Below are positions 16,593-23,763 of a stretch of 64,000 nt of DNA, one piece after another. Position numbers and translations under genes: made by a program. The stretch comes from Nostoc sp. CHAB 5844. Its GTDB lineage: Bacteria > Cyanobacteriota > Cyanobacteriia > Cyanobacteriales > Nostocaceae. Numbering within the stretch: the first letter of the stretch is position 1; every line of letters starts with the position of its first letter. The stretch covers positions 1 through 64,000 of the forward strand of contig NZ_JAIVFW010000040.1 of assembly GCF_020829595.1 (NCBI RefSeq). Direction: 5' to 3'. The notes beneath the pieces were generated by a model. It was not told the origin of the DNA, did not search any database, and saw only the letters and a program-made list of their open reading frames with translations.

Positions 16593-16925
16593 ATGAAGTT
16601 AAAGCTCTTTAACTTTTTTGGAATTATGGCTATTAACACAAATGTATACGGCTTAAAATTGGTAGATATGAGTTCAATGGCTGACTTATCCCCAAAATCA
16701 GAAGAACTAGGTTTAAACCAAGCCAGTTATGTTGGTGTGCCTGAAAATGCAGTACCATTAGGGCAAATTGATACAGTTGCATTACTACAGTATGGTGGTA
16801 TTTCGGTAGCCATCATTCTATCTCTCTCTTGCTTGATAGCAGTGCTTAACAAAGGTAATGCAGACCTGATTAAAGTCTTGCTCCCTTTGGTTACAAAAAA
16901 ACAGAACAAAAGAGCGAAAGATTAA
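16593..16925 (+). CDS. Small single-pass membrane protein
   Basis: 110 residues. The N-terminus is not clearly a signal peptide; a strong transmembrane helix (GGISVAIILSLSCLIAVL) lies at about 68-86, followed by a basic tail (KKQNKRAKD), predicting an N-out, C-in arrangement. A clear terminator at 16954-16984 supports a monocistronic unit. Family not recognised. Confidence 0.6.
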   Translation: MKLKLFNFFGIMAINTNVYGLKLVDMSSMADLSPKSEELGLNQASYVGVPENAVPLGQIDTVALLQYGGISVAIILSLSCLIAVLNKGNADLIKVLLPLVTKKQNKRAKD

Positions 16926-16953
16926 TAAAGTTTTATACAAAGTTGGCATTTAT

Positions 16954-16984
16954 CCCCCTAGCATTAATATTAGGGGATTTTTAC
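16954..16984 (+). terminator. Rho-independent terminator
   Basis: CCCCTA (16955-16960) and TAGGGG (16971-16976) form a stem with a 10-base AT-rich loop, followed by ATTTTTA, 28 bp after the stop of the preceding gene. Confidence 0.65.
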
Positions 16985-17066
16985 TTTTGCTTTAGTATCG
17001 CGGATCGCATCTCCGATGTAGGGCGCGACTTCCAGAGGGCTTTTACTCAAGCCTTGACAAATCGCA

Positions 17067-17103
17067 TTTGCAATTTCACTTAATCCCTATTAGGGATTGA
17101 AAC
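17067..17103 (+). CRISPR. Solitary CRISPR-type repeat
   Basis: A 37-base unit containing CCCTATTAGGGATTGAAAC at its 3' end and GCAATTTCACTTAATC before it, which has the length, internal palindrome and GAAAC terminus of cyanobacterial class 1 CRISPR repeats. No second copy is present within several hundred bases, so it is not a functional array; no cas genes are nearby. It differs from the repeats used by V-K CAST elements. Confidence 0.55.
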
Positions 17104-17228
17104 AATGCTGACGAGTACACTGGTGATATGCCAAAAATCAAAGAGTGCGATCACTCCTCCCAGTTCTGGGGGAAAAGTCAGCACATAACGGTAAACTGTC
17201 TATACCTGCGTATATAAACAGTGTAGAA

Positions 17229-17744
17229 ATGGCAGACCGGGAATCAATTAACTTCAAACTGCCCAAGCCTTTAGCCGAGGCACTTAGAGCCGCAGCCAAA
17301 GAACGCAACACCACCGCCACCAATTTAGTAATTCAAGGACTACATCACGTCCTGGGTGCTGTGGATGGTGTAGAAACTGATGTAGAAACTCGTCTACACC
17401 AAATAGAAAGCAATTTAGAGGCAAAGTTTGAAGCGAAATTAGAAGCTGTAACTATCAAACTTGCTCAACTGGAAGGCGCGATGATGATGCTGCAACGCAA
17501 CCAAAACACAGCACGACAGCGCAAGTCTGCATACTCAAACTATTATTCGGGGCAAAGCGCTCAACTTGTGCCGTTAAAAGAGCAAGATTTGGCTTGGAGG
17601 TTTGGCACTACTGCCGCCAATTTACGCGAAAAGCAGCAAAGCCTCAATGCTCAAGATTTTGTGAGGTGGTGTCAAGACCGCGACCCCAGTAAGGTAGCTT
17701 GGCAGTACGACTCCAAAGATGGGCTTTACCATCCGGTGAAATAA
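17229..17744 (+). CDS. RHH/coiled-coil/C-terminal-module protein, copy 2
   Basis: 171 residues from the ATG at 17229, which starts the conserved RHH-like part (INFKLPKPLAEALRAAAKE). A coiled coil (LHQIESNLEAKFEAKLEA) and a Tyr/Ser linker follow, then the C-terminal module starting PLKEQDLAWRFGTT, with FVRWCQDRDPSKVAW, ending GLYHPVK. The in-frame upstream extension to 17145 is unlikely. The recombinase relic 57 bp downstream is in the same orientation. This is the clearest copy for defining the family. Function unknown; likely DNA-binding. Confidence 0.68.
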   Translation: MADRESINFKLPKPLAEALRAAAKERNTTATNLVIQGLHHVLGAVDGVETDVETRLHQIESNLEAKFEAKLEAVTIKLAQLEGAMMMLQRNQNTARQRKSAYSNYYSGQSAQLVPLKEQDLAWRFGTTAANLREKQQSLNAQDFVRWCQDRDPSKVAWQYDSKDGLYHPVK

Positions 17745-17801
17745 TTTCAACTGTCCCCGCAGTAAGGTTTAATAAAGAGACATTCAACATAAGAATGCAG
17801 T

Positions 17802-18028
17802 ATGGTGTTTCATATTGTCAAAAATGCTGCACACCGCGCTCTTATTGAAGGAAATGTTAGCCCCCACTGGCTCAGGCATAGTCACGCTTCCATAGTCTTG
17901 ATAGAGGTGCGCCTATTCATTTGTTGCAAAAAACGCTGGGGCATAGTTCGGTGGCGATTACTGAAATGTATCTTCACGCTAGGCCAACTGATAGTAGTGG
18001 ATTGTATTTGCCGGATGATGATGAGTAA
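17802..18028 (+). pseudogene. Frameshifted C-terminal tyrosine recombinase fragment
   Basis: The first frame gives VSPHWLRHSHAS, the HxxR box; a frameshift at about 17893-17900 then leads to DRGAPIHLLQKTLGHSS and the Tyr-containing AITEMYLHARPTDSSG, ending at a stop at 18026. The N-terminal domain and first catalytic Arg are missing. It belongs to the same type as the intact gene at 39004-39936. Confidence 0.8.
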
Positions 18029-18062
18029 GGTTAATGTTCTGGGTGTCATTTTCTTAAAGGAA
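18029..18062 (-). pseudogene. 5' stub of the 13451-13687 gene
   Basis: GGTTAATGTTCTGGG and the following start codon (CAT at 18048-18050) plus TTTTCTTAAAGGA repeat the sequence around 13666-13696, including the first codons of that gene. The homology stops exactly at the recombinase relic's stop, marking a recombination junction. Confidence 0.55.
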
Positions 18063-18142
18063 ATTGTAGGGATGAGGCGAACGCTAGAAAAGAATCAAAG
18101 GGTAAACAGAGGGGCAATCCTCTCTCATCGCCCCGGTGCAGA

Positions 18143-19975
18143 TCAATTCTCACCTCTAGTCCGACGGAAACCCTCACCACTCAGAAATTCATCATTGATC
18201 AGGGACAAAATTTTATCTGTGTCCTTCCCTTTATTAGCATAGCTGGCAGGGTTTTGAGGGTCTTTCTTGTTCTCCATTCCATACTTAGCGTTATGGCTAA
18301 TTACTTCATCTTTATGTTCTTCAATCCAGTCCCGCACAAACAAACCATTACAACCAGATAAATCTCTTAAAGCTAAGTTAGTTACAGCCAAGCGATCGCC
18401 GTCTCCAGTTGCTACGGTATCGTTATACTGACAGATCGCTAGGTAAGACCTGCGAATTTTCTCAACTGCTGCCCCTGGCGCTTTACTACCCCATACTTCA
18501 GCATCACTCTTAGCTGTCCAGTCAATTTCTTCTTTTTCTTTAGGTGGTGCAATTTTAGCAGTCGTGGCAACGGTAATAGGTGTAATTTCACCAAGACTTA
18601 CCTGATTGAACACCTCAAGAATTTTCTTTTCTAGCCAAGATTCTAAGTCTGTGATATTGAGAGTAACCATTTGAGCTTGCTGTGCAGTAGTTTCCATTGC
18701 GGTTTTCTCTTGCTGCAATTGGTTATTGTCTTGTTGTAACTTGTTATTAATTTCTTCTAACTGAGCTACTTTCTGCTGCGCCTCTTGCAATTGCTTGGGC
18801 ATATCCAAACAGTTTTTGTAAAACTCAATCAACTTAGTAATTACTGATTGGTGATTAAGAGCTTCCCATTCCTCTTGAAGTTTGCGGATAGCTTCTAAAT
18901 CTGAGGTTTTTACCCTAATATTAGAAAGTTTTTCTTTCTCATCTGCGCGTTTTTCTTTTTCAGGTGCGCCGGAGAATGGGACTGGCTTAGTAACGTAGTA
19001 GTCAGCATATCCCAGAGTTGTGATTAAACTTTGTAAATCTTGGTCAGTAGGGGACTCTTTCACAAAATGCCCAGCTAAAGAAGCAGCATGGAGCATTTTG
19101 GAGCCATTTGACCCAGTACAATCACGCTCAGTAGCTAATGCCAAATACGCGGCTCGAAGTGCTTTACAATTAACCAGATCTTCACCTTCACGGATAGGTA
19201 AGACAGCATTTTCACCGCCAAAATAATTTCGGACTACTCGATTAAGAGAAGTATTACGGCGGCTATCAATAGCGCGGTTTTGTGCCTCAGTATCTTTGGG
19301 ATGCTCATGTACTACTTCTGCCAATAATTTCTCAGTAGATGGCTGCTGCCGTAACCAATTCAGTTTCTCAATAACATAAGTGGCTTCATAGAGTGTAGCA
19401 ATCGGAAAAACCGGGTTTTCACCCCGTTTCTTGCCCTGACCAGTAAACATCACTTGGTAAGCTTCGCCCTTAATTGGCGCAAACTTTGCACGGGCAACAA
19501 TCTCATGTGGTCTACGACCAGTGGTAGCAATTAAGCCTACAGCCACCCTATGAATATCTTGACTCTCTAAAAGTTCTCCTGCAATCTGAAGATAAGCATC
19601 CGGGTCAATTTCTTGACCCAAGCTTTCTAAGCGATCGCTGACCCGCGTAGTTTGATTCCGTTCATCCCAGTCTTTGTGATCGAGTCCACACAGAATTAAA
19701 GCATAGTGCTTTAATTCATAACCTGTTACATTCCCTTGAGCATCATGCTTAGGTACAGATTCGGCATTTTTCCCTTGCTCTAAAGGGAGCGACTTAAACT
19801 TTTTGTAGAAACCAACTCGGCTCAACACAGTGCCTAAGCTTTTAATACTGTAGTTAGTATGCAGGTTTACCCACTGATTAAACTGTTCGCAATATGGCTT
19901 AATTTCTTCGAGGCTTTGTAAATCCTTGGTTGTCTCAAATAACTCATTTACTTTATCTTGCAGTGCTTTAGACAT
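18143..19975 (-). CDS. Telomere resolvase (protelomerase)-like protein
   Basis: 610 residues. The central region has the tyrosine-recombinase-type active site in the order seen in telomere resolvases: Arg in ATTGRRPHEI (R154/R155), Lys in the beta-hairpin GQGKKRG (182-183), KALRAAYLA (R274), a His in SLAGHFVKES (H303) and Tyr candidates in LGYADYYVTK (323-327). The N-terminal helices resemble the resolvase N-core. A long coiled coil follows (about 385-440), then a C-terminal domain (about 470-560) that looks DNA-binding. Such enzymes make covalently closed hairpin ends on linear plasmids and prophages. The size is nearer to TelN/TelK than to ResT or TelA. Upstream lie three TAACYTGTTA repeats. 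Whether it is active is not known. Confidence 0.72.
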   Translation of the reverse strand: MSKALQDKVNELFETTKDLQSLEEIKPYCEQFNQWVNLHTNYSIKSLGTVLSRVGFYKKFKSLPLEQGKNAESVPKHDAQGNVTGYELKHYALILCGLDHKDWDERNQTTRVSDRLESLGQEIDPDAYLQIAGELLESQDIHRVAVGLIATTGRRPHEIVARAKFAPIKGEAYQVMFTGQGKKRGENPVFPIATLYEATYVIEKLNWLRQQPSTEKLLAEVVHEHPKDTEAQNRAIDSRRNTSLNRVVRNYFGGENAVLPIREGEDLVNCKALRAAYLALATERDCTGSNGSKMLHAASLAGHFVKESPTDQDLQSLITTLGYADYYVTKPVPFSGAPEKEKRADEKEKLSNIRVKTSDLEAIRKLQEEWEALNHQSVITKLIEFYKNCLDMPKQLQEAQQKVAQLEEINNKLQQDNNQLQQEKTAMETTAQQAQMVTLNITDLESWLEKKILEVFNQVSLGEITPITVATTAKIAPPKEKEEIDWTAKSDAEVWGSKAPGAAVEKIRRSYLAICQYNDTVATGDGDRLAVTNLALRDLSGCNGLFVRDWIEEHKDEVISHNAKYGMENKKDPQNPASYANKGKDTDKILSLINDEFLSGEGFRRTRGEN

Positions 19976-19990
19976 TTTAGCTATGACTTT

Positions 19991-20044
19991 TAACTTGTTA
20001 TAAATAATTTAGCTTAACTTGTTAAAATATACAATAACCTGTTA
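19991..20044. promoter_or_regulatory. Three TAACYTGTTA dyad repeats before the resolvase-like gene
   Basis: TAACTTGTTA at 19991 and 20015 and TAACCTGTTA at 20035 are near-palindromic 10-mers spaced 24 and 20 bp (about two helical turns), 16-69 bp upstream of the start. They are good candidates for an operator of the gene or for resolvase binding. Confidence 0.55.
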
Positions 20045-20176
20045 AAAAGTTCGCAATGCAGAAATCATTTAAACAACTATACCGATAGCGATCGCTCTTA
20101 CACGTTGCCATTTAATTTTTTGAGTAGTCTGCATTTTGAGTTTTTGGCTATTGTTCCCGAAATAAGGCGATCGCTC

Positions 20177-20502
20177 TCAATTTTCGGTACTAACCGTCTG
20201 ATCAGTGATGTCTTCACACTCAATCGTGTCCCATGCAATGATTTTGAGTTCATCAGTAAAAAAATCGCGCTCTACAACAAACTCGTAGAGATCCCATGTT
20301 TTTTTGTTTCACCATCCTGAACAAAAGTCATCACAACATCCACCCAAAGAGTTTTACGATTATCATCTTGAGATTTAATTTCTGTATCGAGAATATCAAC
20401 TGAAGCACACAAACTTCCATCGCTGAACAAGTCCCCTTGGAAACCCCTAAGCCAGTCATGAGCAGGATTGAAAAATTCATCTTCTGCGCTTACTTGATTC
20501 AT
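20177..20502 (-). CDS. Small protein with -1 frameshift at an A7 run
   Basis: Translation from the ATG at 20502 (MNQVSAEDEFFNP) gives about 75 residues and a stop at 20272. At the A7 run (minus strand of 20299-20305) the -1 frame continues without interruption for about 42 more residues: KKTWDLYEFVVERDFF, then DELKIIAWDTIECED, ending at 20177. The continuation has normal coding character. Either a one-base indel in a homopolymer (mutation or sequencing) or programmed frameshifting/slippage at A-AAA-AAA joins the two parts. Function unknown. Confidence 0.55.
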
Positions 20503-20566
20503 GCTGATCCTTCCAACCAATTTTTTCTACAATCAGGGCATTGTAAAGGCTGCTTACTTATTTATG

Positions 20567-20830
20567 CTACCCCTGTGGTGGCTCTCCAAATTTTTGGGTT
20601 AAAGCTTCAATGATGACTGAGGTCACAGTAATTCCTTGCTCTTTAGCTTTAGACATCCAGTAGCGACGTTGAGATATAGGGATTTTGACACACAGGTTAA
20701 CCATCTGTTCTTGTTCTTCATTTTTCTGGTTTTCTGTATTTATGGTTTTATGGTCATCTGGTCGTATGCCTTTCTGGTTTTCTGGTTCTGTTTCTCTGGC
20801 TTTTTTAATCAAATCACCGTATTTACTCAT
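20567..20830 (-). CDS. RHH-type partition partner of ParA
   Basis: 87 residues. A flexible, polar N-terminus (about 1-42) precedes a ribbon-helix-helix domain (VNLCVKIPISQRRYWMSKAKE then VTSVIIEALTQKF), the architecture of ParG/Omega-type centromere-binding proteins. Its start overlaps the parA stop by four bases, so both come from one transcript. It probably binds the TCTGGTT motifs upstream and represses the operon. Confidence 0.72.
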   Translation of the reverse strand: MSKYGDLIKKARETEPENQKGIRPDDHKTINTENQKNEEQEQMVNLCVKIPISQRRYWMSKAKEQGITVTSVIIEALTQKFGEPPQG

Positions 20831-21435
20831 TGAAAAATCTCCATAACTTCCTTACCCAATGAAAGATAGTCTACCCAAACTGCTTTTAAACGTGAGTCAT
20901 CAACATCTCTAATAGGTACACCAGCCATCGCCGCTTTCTCAAAACCCACAGTTCGCCGGATCATCGATTGAAATACGGGGATGCCCCCATTCAACAAATC
21001 CTGACGCAGTGTTTCACCTTCTCTGCTGGGATAGGGAGGAACAATAGTCAGCAAGCAACGATAGTTTGCATCTCCCAAATCTTTCACCATCTCCAACATT
21101 GGCTCAAGGCTTACAATATCTGGTTTTGTGGGCAAAATTAGAAGGTCACAGCCTTTAGCTAATTCCTTTAAATCATCGGAGTCGGGTCTAGCTGGAGTAT
21201 CGATAACCACAAACTGAGCATCGGCAATTACTTTAAGTGCTTGGCGTTCATCGACGGTGGGGAAAGGGAATGAGCCGCGTTTTGACCAAGCTAGGGCAGT
21301 ACGATTTAAATCACCATCCACTAAAACAGTTTTACCTTGCTCACTTAAAAAAGTTGCAAGATGAACAGCTGTAGTGCTTTTGCCCACTCCTCCCTTGTAG
21401 CCAGTGATTGTGATAATTTTTTTCTGGTTTTCCAT
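20827..21435 (-). CDS. parA: ParA-family partition ATPase
   Basis: 202 residues with the deviant Walker A GYKGGVGKST (about 9-18), Walker A' VVIDTPARPDS and the usual ParA fold. The short length without an N-terminal HTH is typical of the type Ib ParA (ParF/Delta) that partners small RHH proteins. It moves plasmid copies along the nucleoid. Co-transcribed with the RHH gene. Intact. Confidence 0.9.
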   Translation of the reverse strand: MENQKKIITITGYKGGVGKSTTAVHLATFLSEQGKTVLVDGDLNRTALAWSKRGSFPFPTVDERQALKVIADAQFVVIDTPARPDSDDLKELAKGCDLLILPTKPDIVSLEPMLEMVKDLGDANYRCLLTIVPPYPSREGETLRQDLLNGGIPVFQSMIRRTVGFEKAAMAGVPIRDVDDSRLKAVWVDYLSLGKEVMEIFQ

Positions 21436-21469
21436 AAATCTGGTTTTATGGTTTTACAGCTTTCTGGTT
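21423..21469. promoter_or_regulatory. TCTGGTT repeats upstream of parA, candidate operator/centromere
   Basis: TCTGGTT occurs at 21423, 21439 and 21463, overlapping the parA start and promoter. Further copies lie in the RHH gene between about 20727 and 20795, where they encode repeated ENQK motifs. The clustering suggests sites for the RHH partner. Confidence 0.5.
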
Positions 21470-21611
21470 AAGTCTGTATCTTACTCGAAAGTTTCAATAT
21501 TGACTAGAGATAAAAGTGAAGCGATGATCAGCGATCGCTGTCCTAAAAGTTGCAAATTTTTGAGAAAGGCTAGATATTCTCTAATTTGTAGTTTGGACAT
21601 ATTTGTACCTT

Positions 21612-21824
21612 TTACTCTTCTAACACCATCTGCAAAAGCTCACGCAATTGCAAGGCTTGAGCTTTCGTTATCTTCACGTCTACAAATTGTTCAGATTTTC
21701 CTGGTATTTTTCGGGCTTCTCCGCTTGCAGTCAGGCAGATGGTACAAAAATATTCTCGGTCGATATTGAAGCTGTCAACTTTACCAACTTGAACAATACT
21801 TTGGGGAATAGCTCTGAATGACAT
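21612..21824 (-). CDS. Hypothetical protein
   Basis: 70 residues: a beta-rich N-terminus with one CTIC pair, then a helical C-terminus (KITKAQALQLRELLQMVLEE). It lies between the two partition cassettes in the same orientation as both. Family not recognised, but codon use and composition look normal. Confidence 0.55.
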   Translation of the reverse strand: MSFRAIPQSIVQVGKVDSFNIDREYFCTICLTASGEARKIPGKSEQFVDVKITKAQALQLRELLQMVLEE

Positions 21825-22026
21825 TGTTTTAATTAAGATTTTGATTTGCTATTTCTAATTATCTCTCTATGTGATTTGAATGGCTTTGTTTCATGCAACA
21901 AAGCCAATAGCCAGTACACAAGATGAACGGCAGATGTTGATTTTGAACAGACCCCTTTTTGATTAACTAAGGCAATTACTGACATACTGGCATCTAGGAT
22001 TTATTATTTTTCCCAGATGCGTTTAG

Positions 22027-22242
22027 CTAAATGTAATCTTCGTCCTCATCATTGCTGATTACTTCTTTTGACACTGAAGGTAGTGATTGGTTTCTATCCT
22101 TACCTTTCGGAGATAACCCAAAATAATCAGCTAAAGCGATATTTACAACCTCTTGTGCTGTTAGTCCAGAACGCTCTATCTCTGACTCAACAATTGGTTT
22201 AATACCTGCCCATAAATCTATCCGTATCCTTTCTTTATTCAT
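22027..22242 (-). CDS. ParR-like centromere-binding protein
   Basis: 71 residues. An RHH-like N-terminus (IRIDLWAGIKPIVESEIE then LTAQEVVNIALADYFGL) is followed by an acidic tail (NDEDEDYI) like that used by ParR proteins to contact the ParM filament. Its start overlaps the parM stop by four bases. The identity is deduced mainly from its place next to ParM. Confidence 0.68.
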   Translation of the reverse strand: MNKERIRIDLWAGIKPIVESEIERSGLTAQEVVNIALADYFGLSPKGKDRNQSLPSVSKEVISNDEDEDYI

Positions 22243-23273
22243 GCAATCACCTCGATAACCTCATGAGAGAGTGTATTACAAGCATATTCATGTAATTTTT
22301 TCACATTCATAAAAGGAGCTTGCTGGTTAAAGACATAACCCTTCTTCTCAAAATTTTTATCGAGGTAAGGAAGTAATGCACCACCACCAACAACCACAAC
22401 CCGATCACCTGCTAATTGAAATTTATCAACTTCTGCAATTGGTTCTTTGAGATATTGTGTTGACCAGTCTTTGAGACATTCTTTGTAAGCCGTAGTGATA
22501 TTAGTAGCTCCATTACCCAAGCCATAAAAAATCTTGCCATCTTGAGGATTTTCTACACCTGTGCGAATCAAATCGATTTCTCTATCTAGCCCTAAAGCTC
22601 TAAGTGTTGGATGTTCATAAACCTTTTTATAAAGATGTTGAACCCCAAACTTATAAGGAACTGATCGATATATGACGTTACCTTCACAATCAAATCTGGT
22701 AACTATGGTTGTTCCATTACCAATGTCTAATAATGTGGTGTTACTTTTGCCAGTCGGTTTGAAGATGTAACCTTCATCGAAGATTCTAACGACATGAATA
22801 GCTATCGTTGTATCTTGACCTTTGATGATTGCTTGATGAACACCTTCCAGATTGGCTTTCATCTGTTGGCCAAACACCTCAGCATCATGAATCGATGCTA
22901 CTACTCTCAAATCCCAACGTTTGCGTTGAACTGGCAAATAGGCTATGGCTGAGAGAAATAGAGGTAGTGCTAGTTTAGCCTTGCCATCACTACGGTTATC
23001 AAATACTTGATTACGAATATCCAACACAGCTGCATCATCGCCACACACCCAAATTTGACCTTCTAGTGTTTTGGCATACTTATTAGCTTCTTGTGCTTGC
23101 TTATAAGTAACACGAGTTTTTCCTTGATGATCATTGTGGCACTTGGTAACATCCACATAATAAGAAGGAAAACGGATGTAATCAAAGTCTTGTCCATGAC
23201 CAGATATTTTGAGTTTAAACGCACCATTACCGCAGTCAAGCCCGACATTATAAGGAAATATTTGCTTATTCAT
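22239..23273 (-). CDS. parM: ParM/StbA-type actin-like partition ATPase
   Basis: 344 residues with the actin-fold nucleotide motifs: NVGLDCGNGAFKLK (phosphate 1, about 9-22), LLDIGNGTTIV (phosphate 2, about 181-191) and VVVVGGGALLPYL (adenosine, about 294-306). It polymerises with ATP to push plasmid copies apart, coupled to the downstream ParR-like protein. Length is typical. The centromere is expected in the 490-bp non-coding region upstream. Confidence 0.88.
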   Translation of the reverse strand: MNKQIFPYNVGLDCGNGAFKLKISGHGQDFDYIRFPSYYVDVTKCHNDHQGKTRVTYKQAQEANKYAKTLEGQIWVCGDDAAVLDIRNQVFDNRSDGKAKLALPLFLSAIAYLPVQRKRWDLRVVASIHDAEVFGQQMKANLEGVHQAIIKGQDTTIAIHVVRIFDEGYIFKPTGKSNTTLLDIGNGTTIVTRFDCEGNVIYRSVPYKFGVQHLYKKVYEHPTLRALGLDREIDLIRTGVENPQDGKIFYGLGNGATNITTAYKECLKDWSTQYLKEPIAEVDKFQLAGDRVVVVGGGALLPYLDKNFEKKGYVFNQQAPFMNVKKLHEYACNTLSHEVIEVIA

Positions 23274-23763
23274 TTTTACCTCTCAAAAACTTTGTCCTTT
23301 CCGTACCAATCTGGCTCTAAGCGTGTCTATCAAGGGCTAATTGGTAGTATTGATAGCTAGGCATATATGACCCGATTTGATTTGACCTGTCCCTATTCGG
23401 GACGTTAAGTTAAAAATGTTGAGCCAAACATTAAGAACTTATTTTCATAAAAATTTGTAAGGTATTTATTAGTTGTTAACATTGGAATTTACCTAATAAT
23501 ATAAAAGGCTTTTGCTAATTACTTTTAGTCAATATATCGAAGATATATTAACATTAATAACAAGCAAGATAGAGAAGCTTTAATAAAGCAATGTTAATTT
23601 AACTAGTACGAACCTGTGCTAACAACAGCAGCAACTTACCGCCCATATATGTAAAACAACAGTTGCTAGAAACGATGGTAAACTAAGGCTTTACAGGTTT
23701 ACTCTGTTGCTGGCACACGATTAGCATTTGTTAGAGCAATCACTAATTTTTAGGTAATTAATA
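23274..23763. other. 490-bp non-coding region, candidate centromere/promoter
   Basis: No gene seen. It contains a perfect hairpin GTCCC-TATTC-GGGAC (about 23390-23404), TAACATT repeats in both orientations (near 23475, 23550 and 23590) and high AT content. It lies upstream of parM and downstream of the minus-strand operon, where a ParR-binding centromere and the parM promoter would be expected. The iterons are not regular enough to call outright. Confidence 0.4.

Noticed and set aside
18143-19975. Ordinary phage-type integrase
   Set aside because: The distance between active-site pieces, the long C-terminal extension and the LGYADYYV end fit telomere resolvases better than the three real integrase-type genes in the window.
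20105-20320. 71-residue plus-strand frame
   Set aside because: It is the antisense of the -1 frame continuation of the minus-strand gene, which explains its length.
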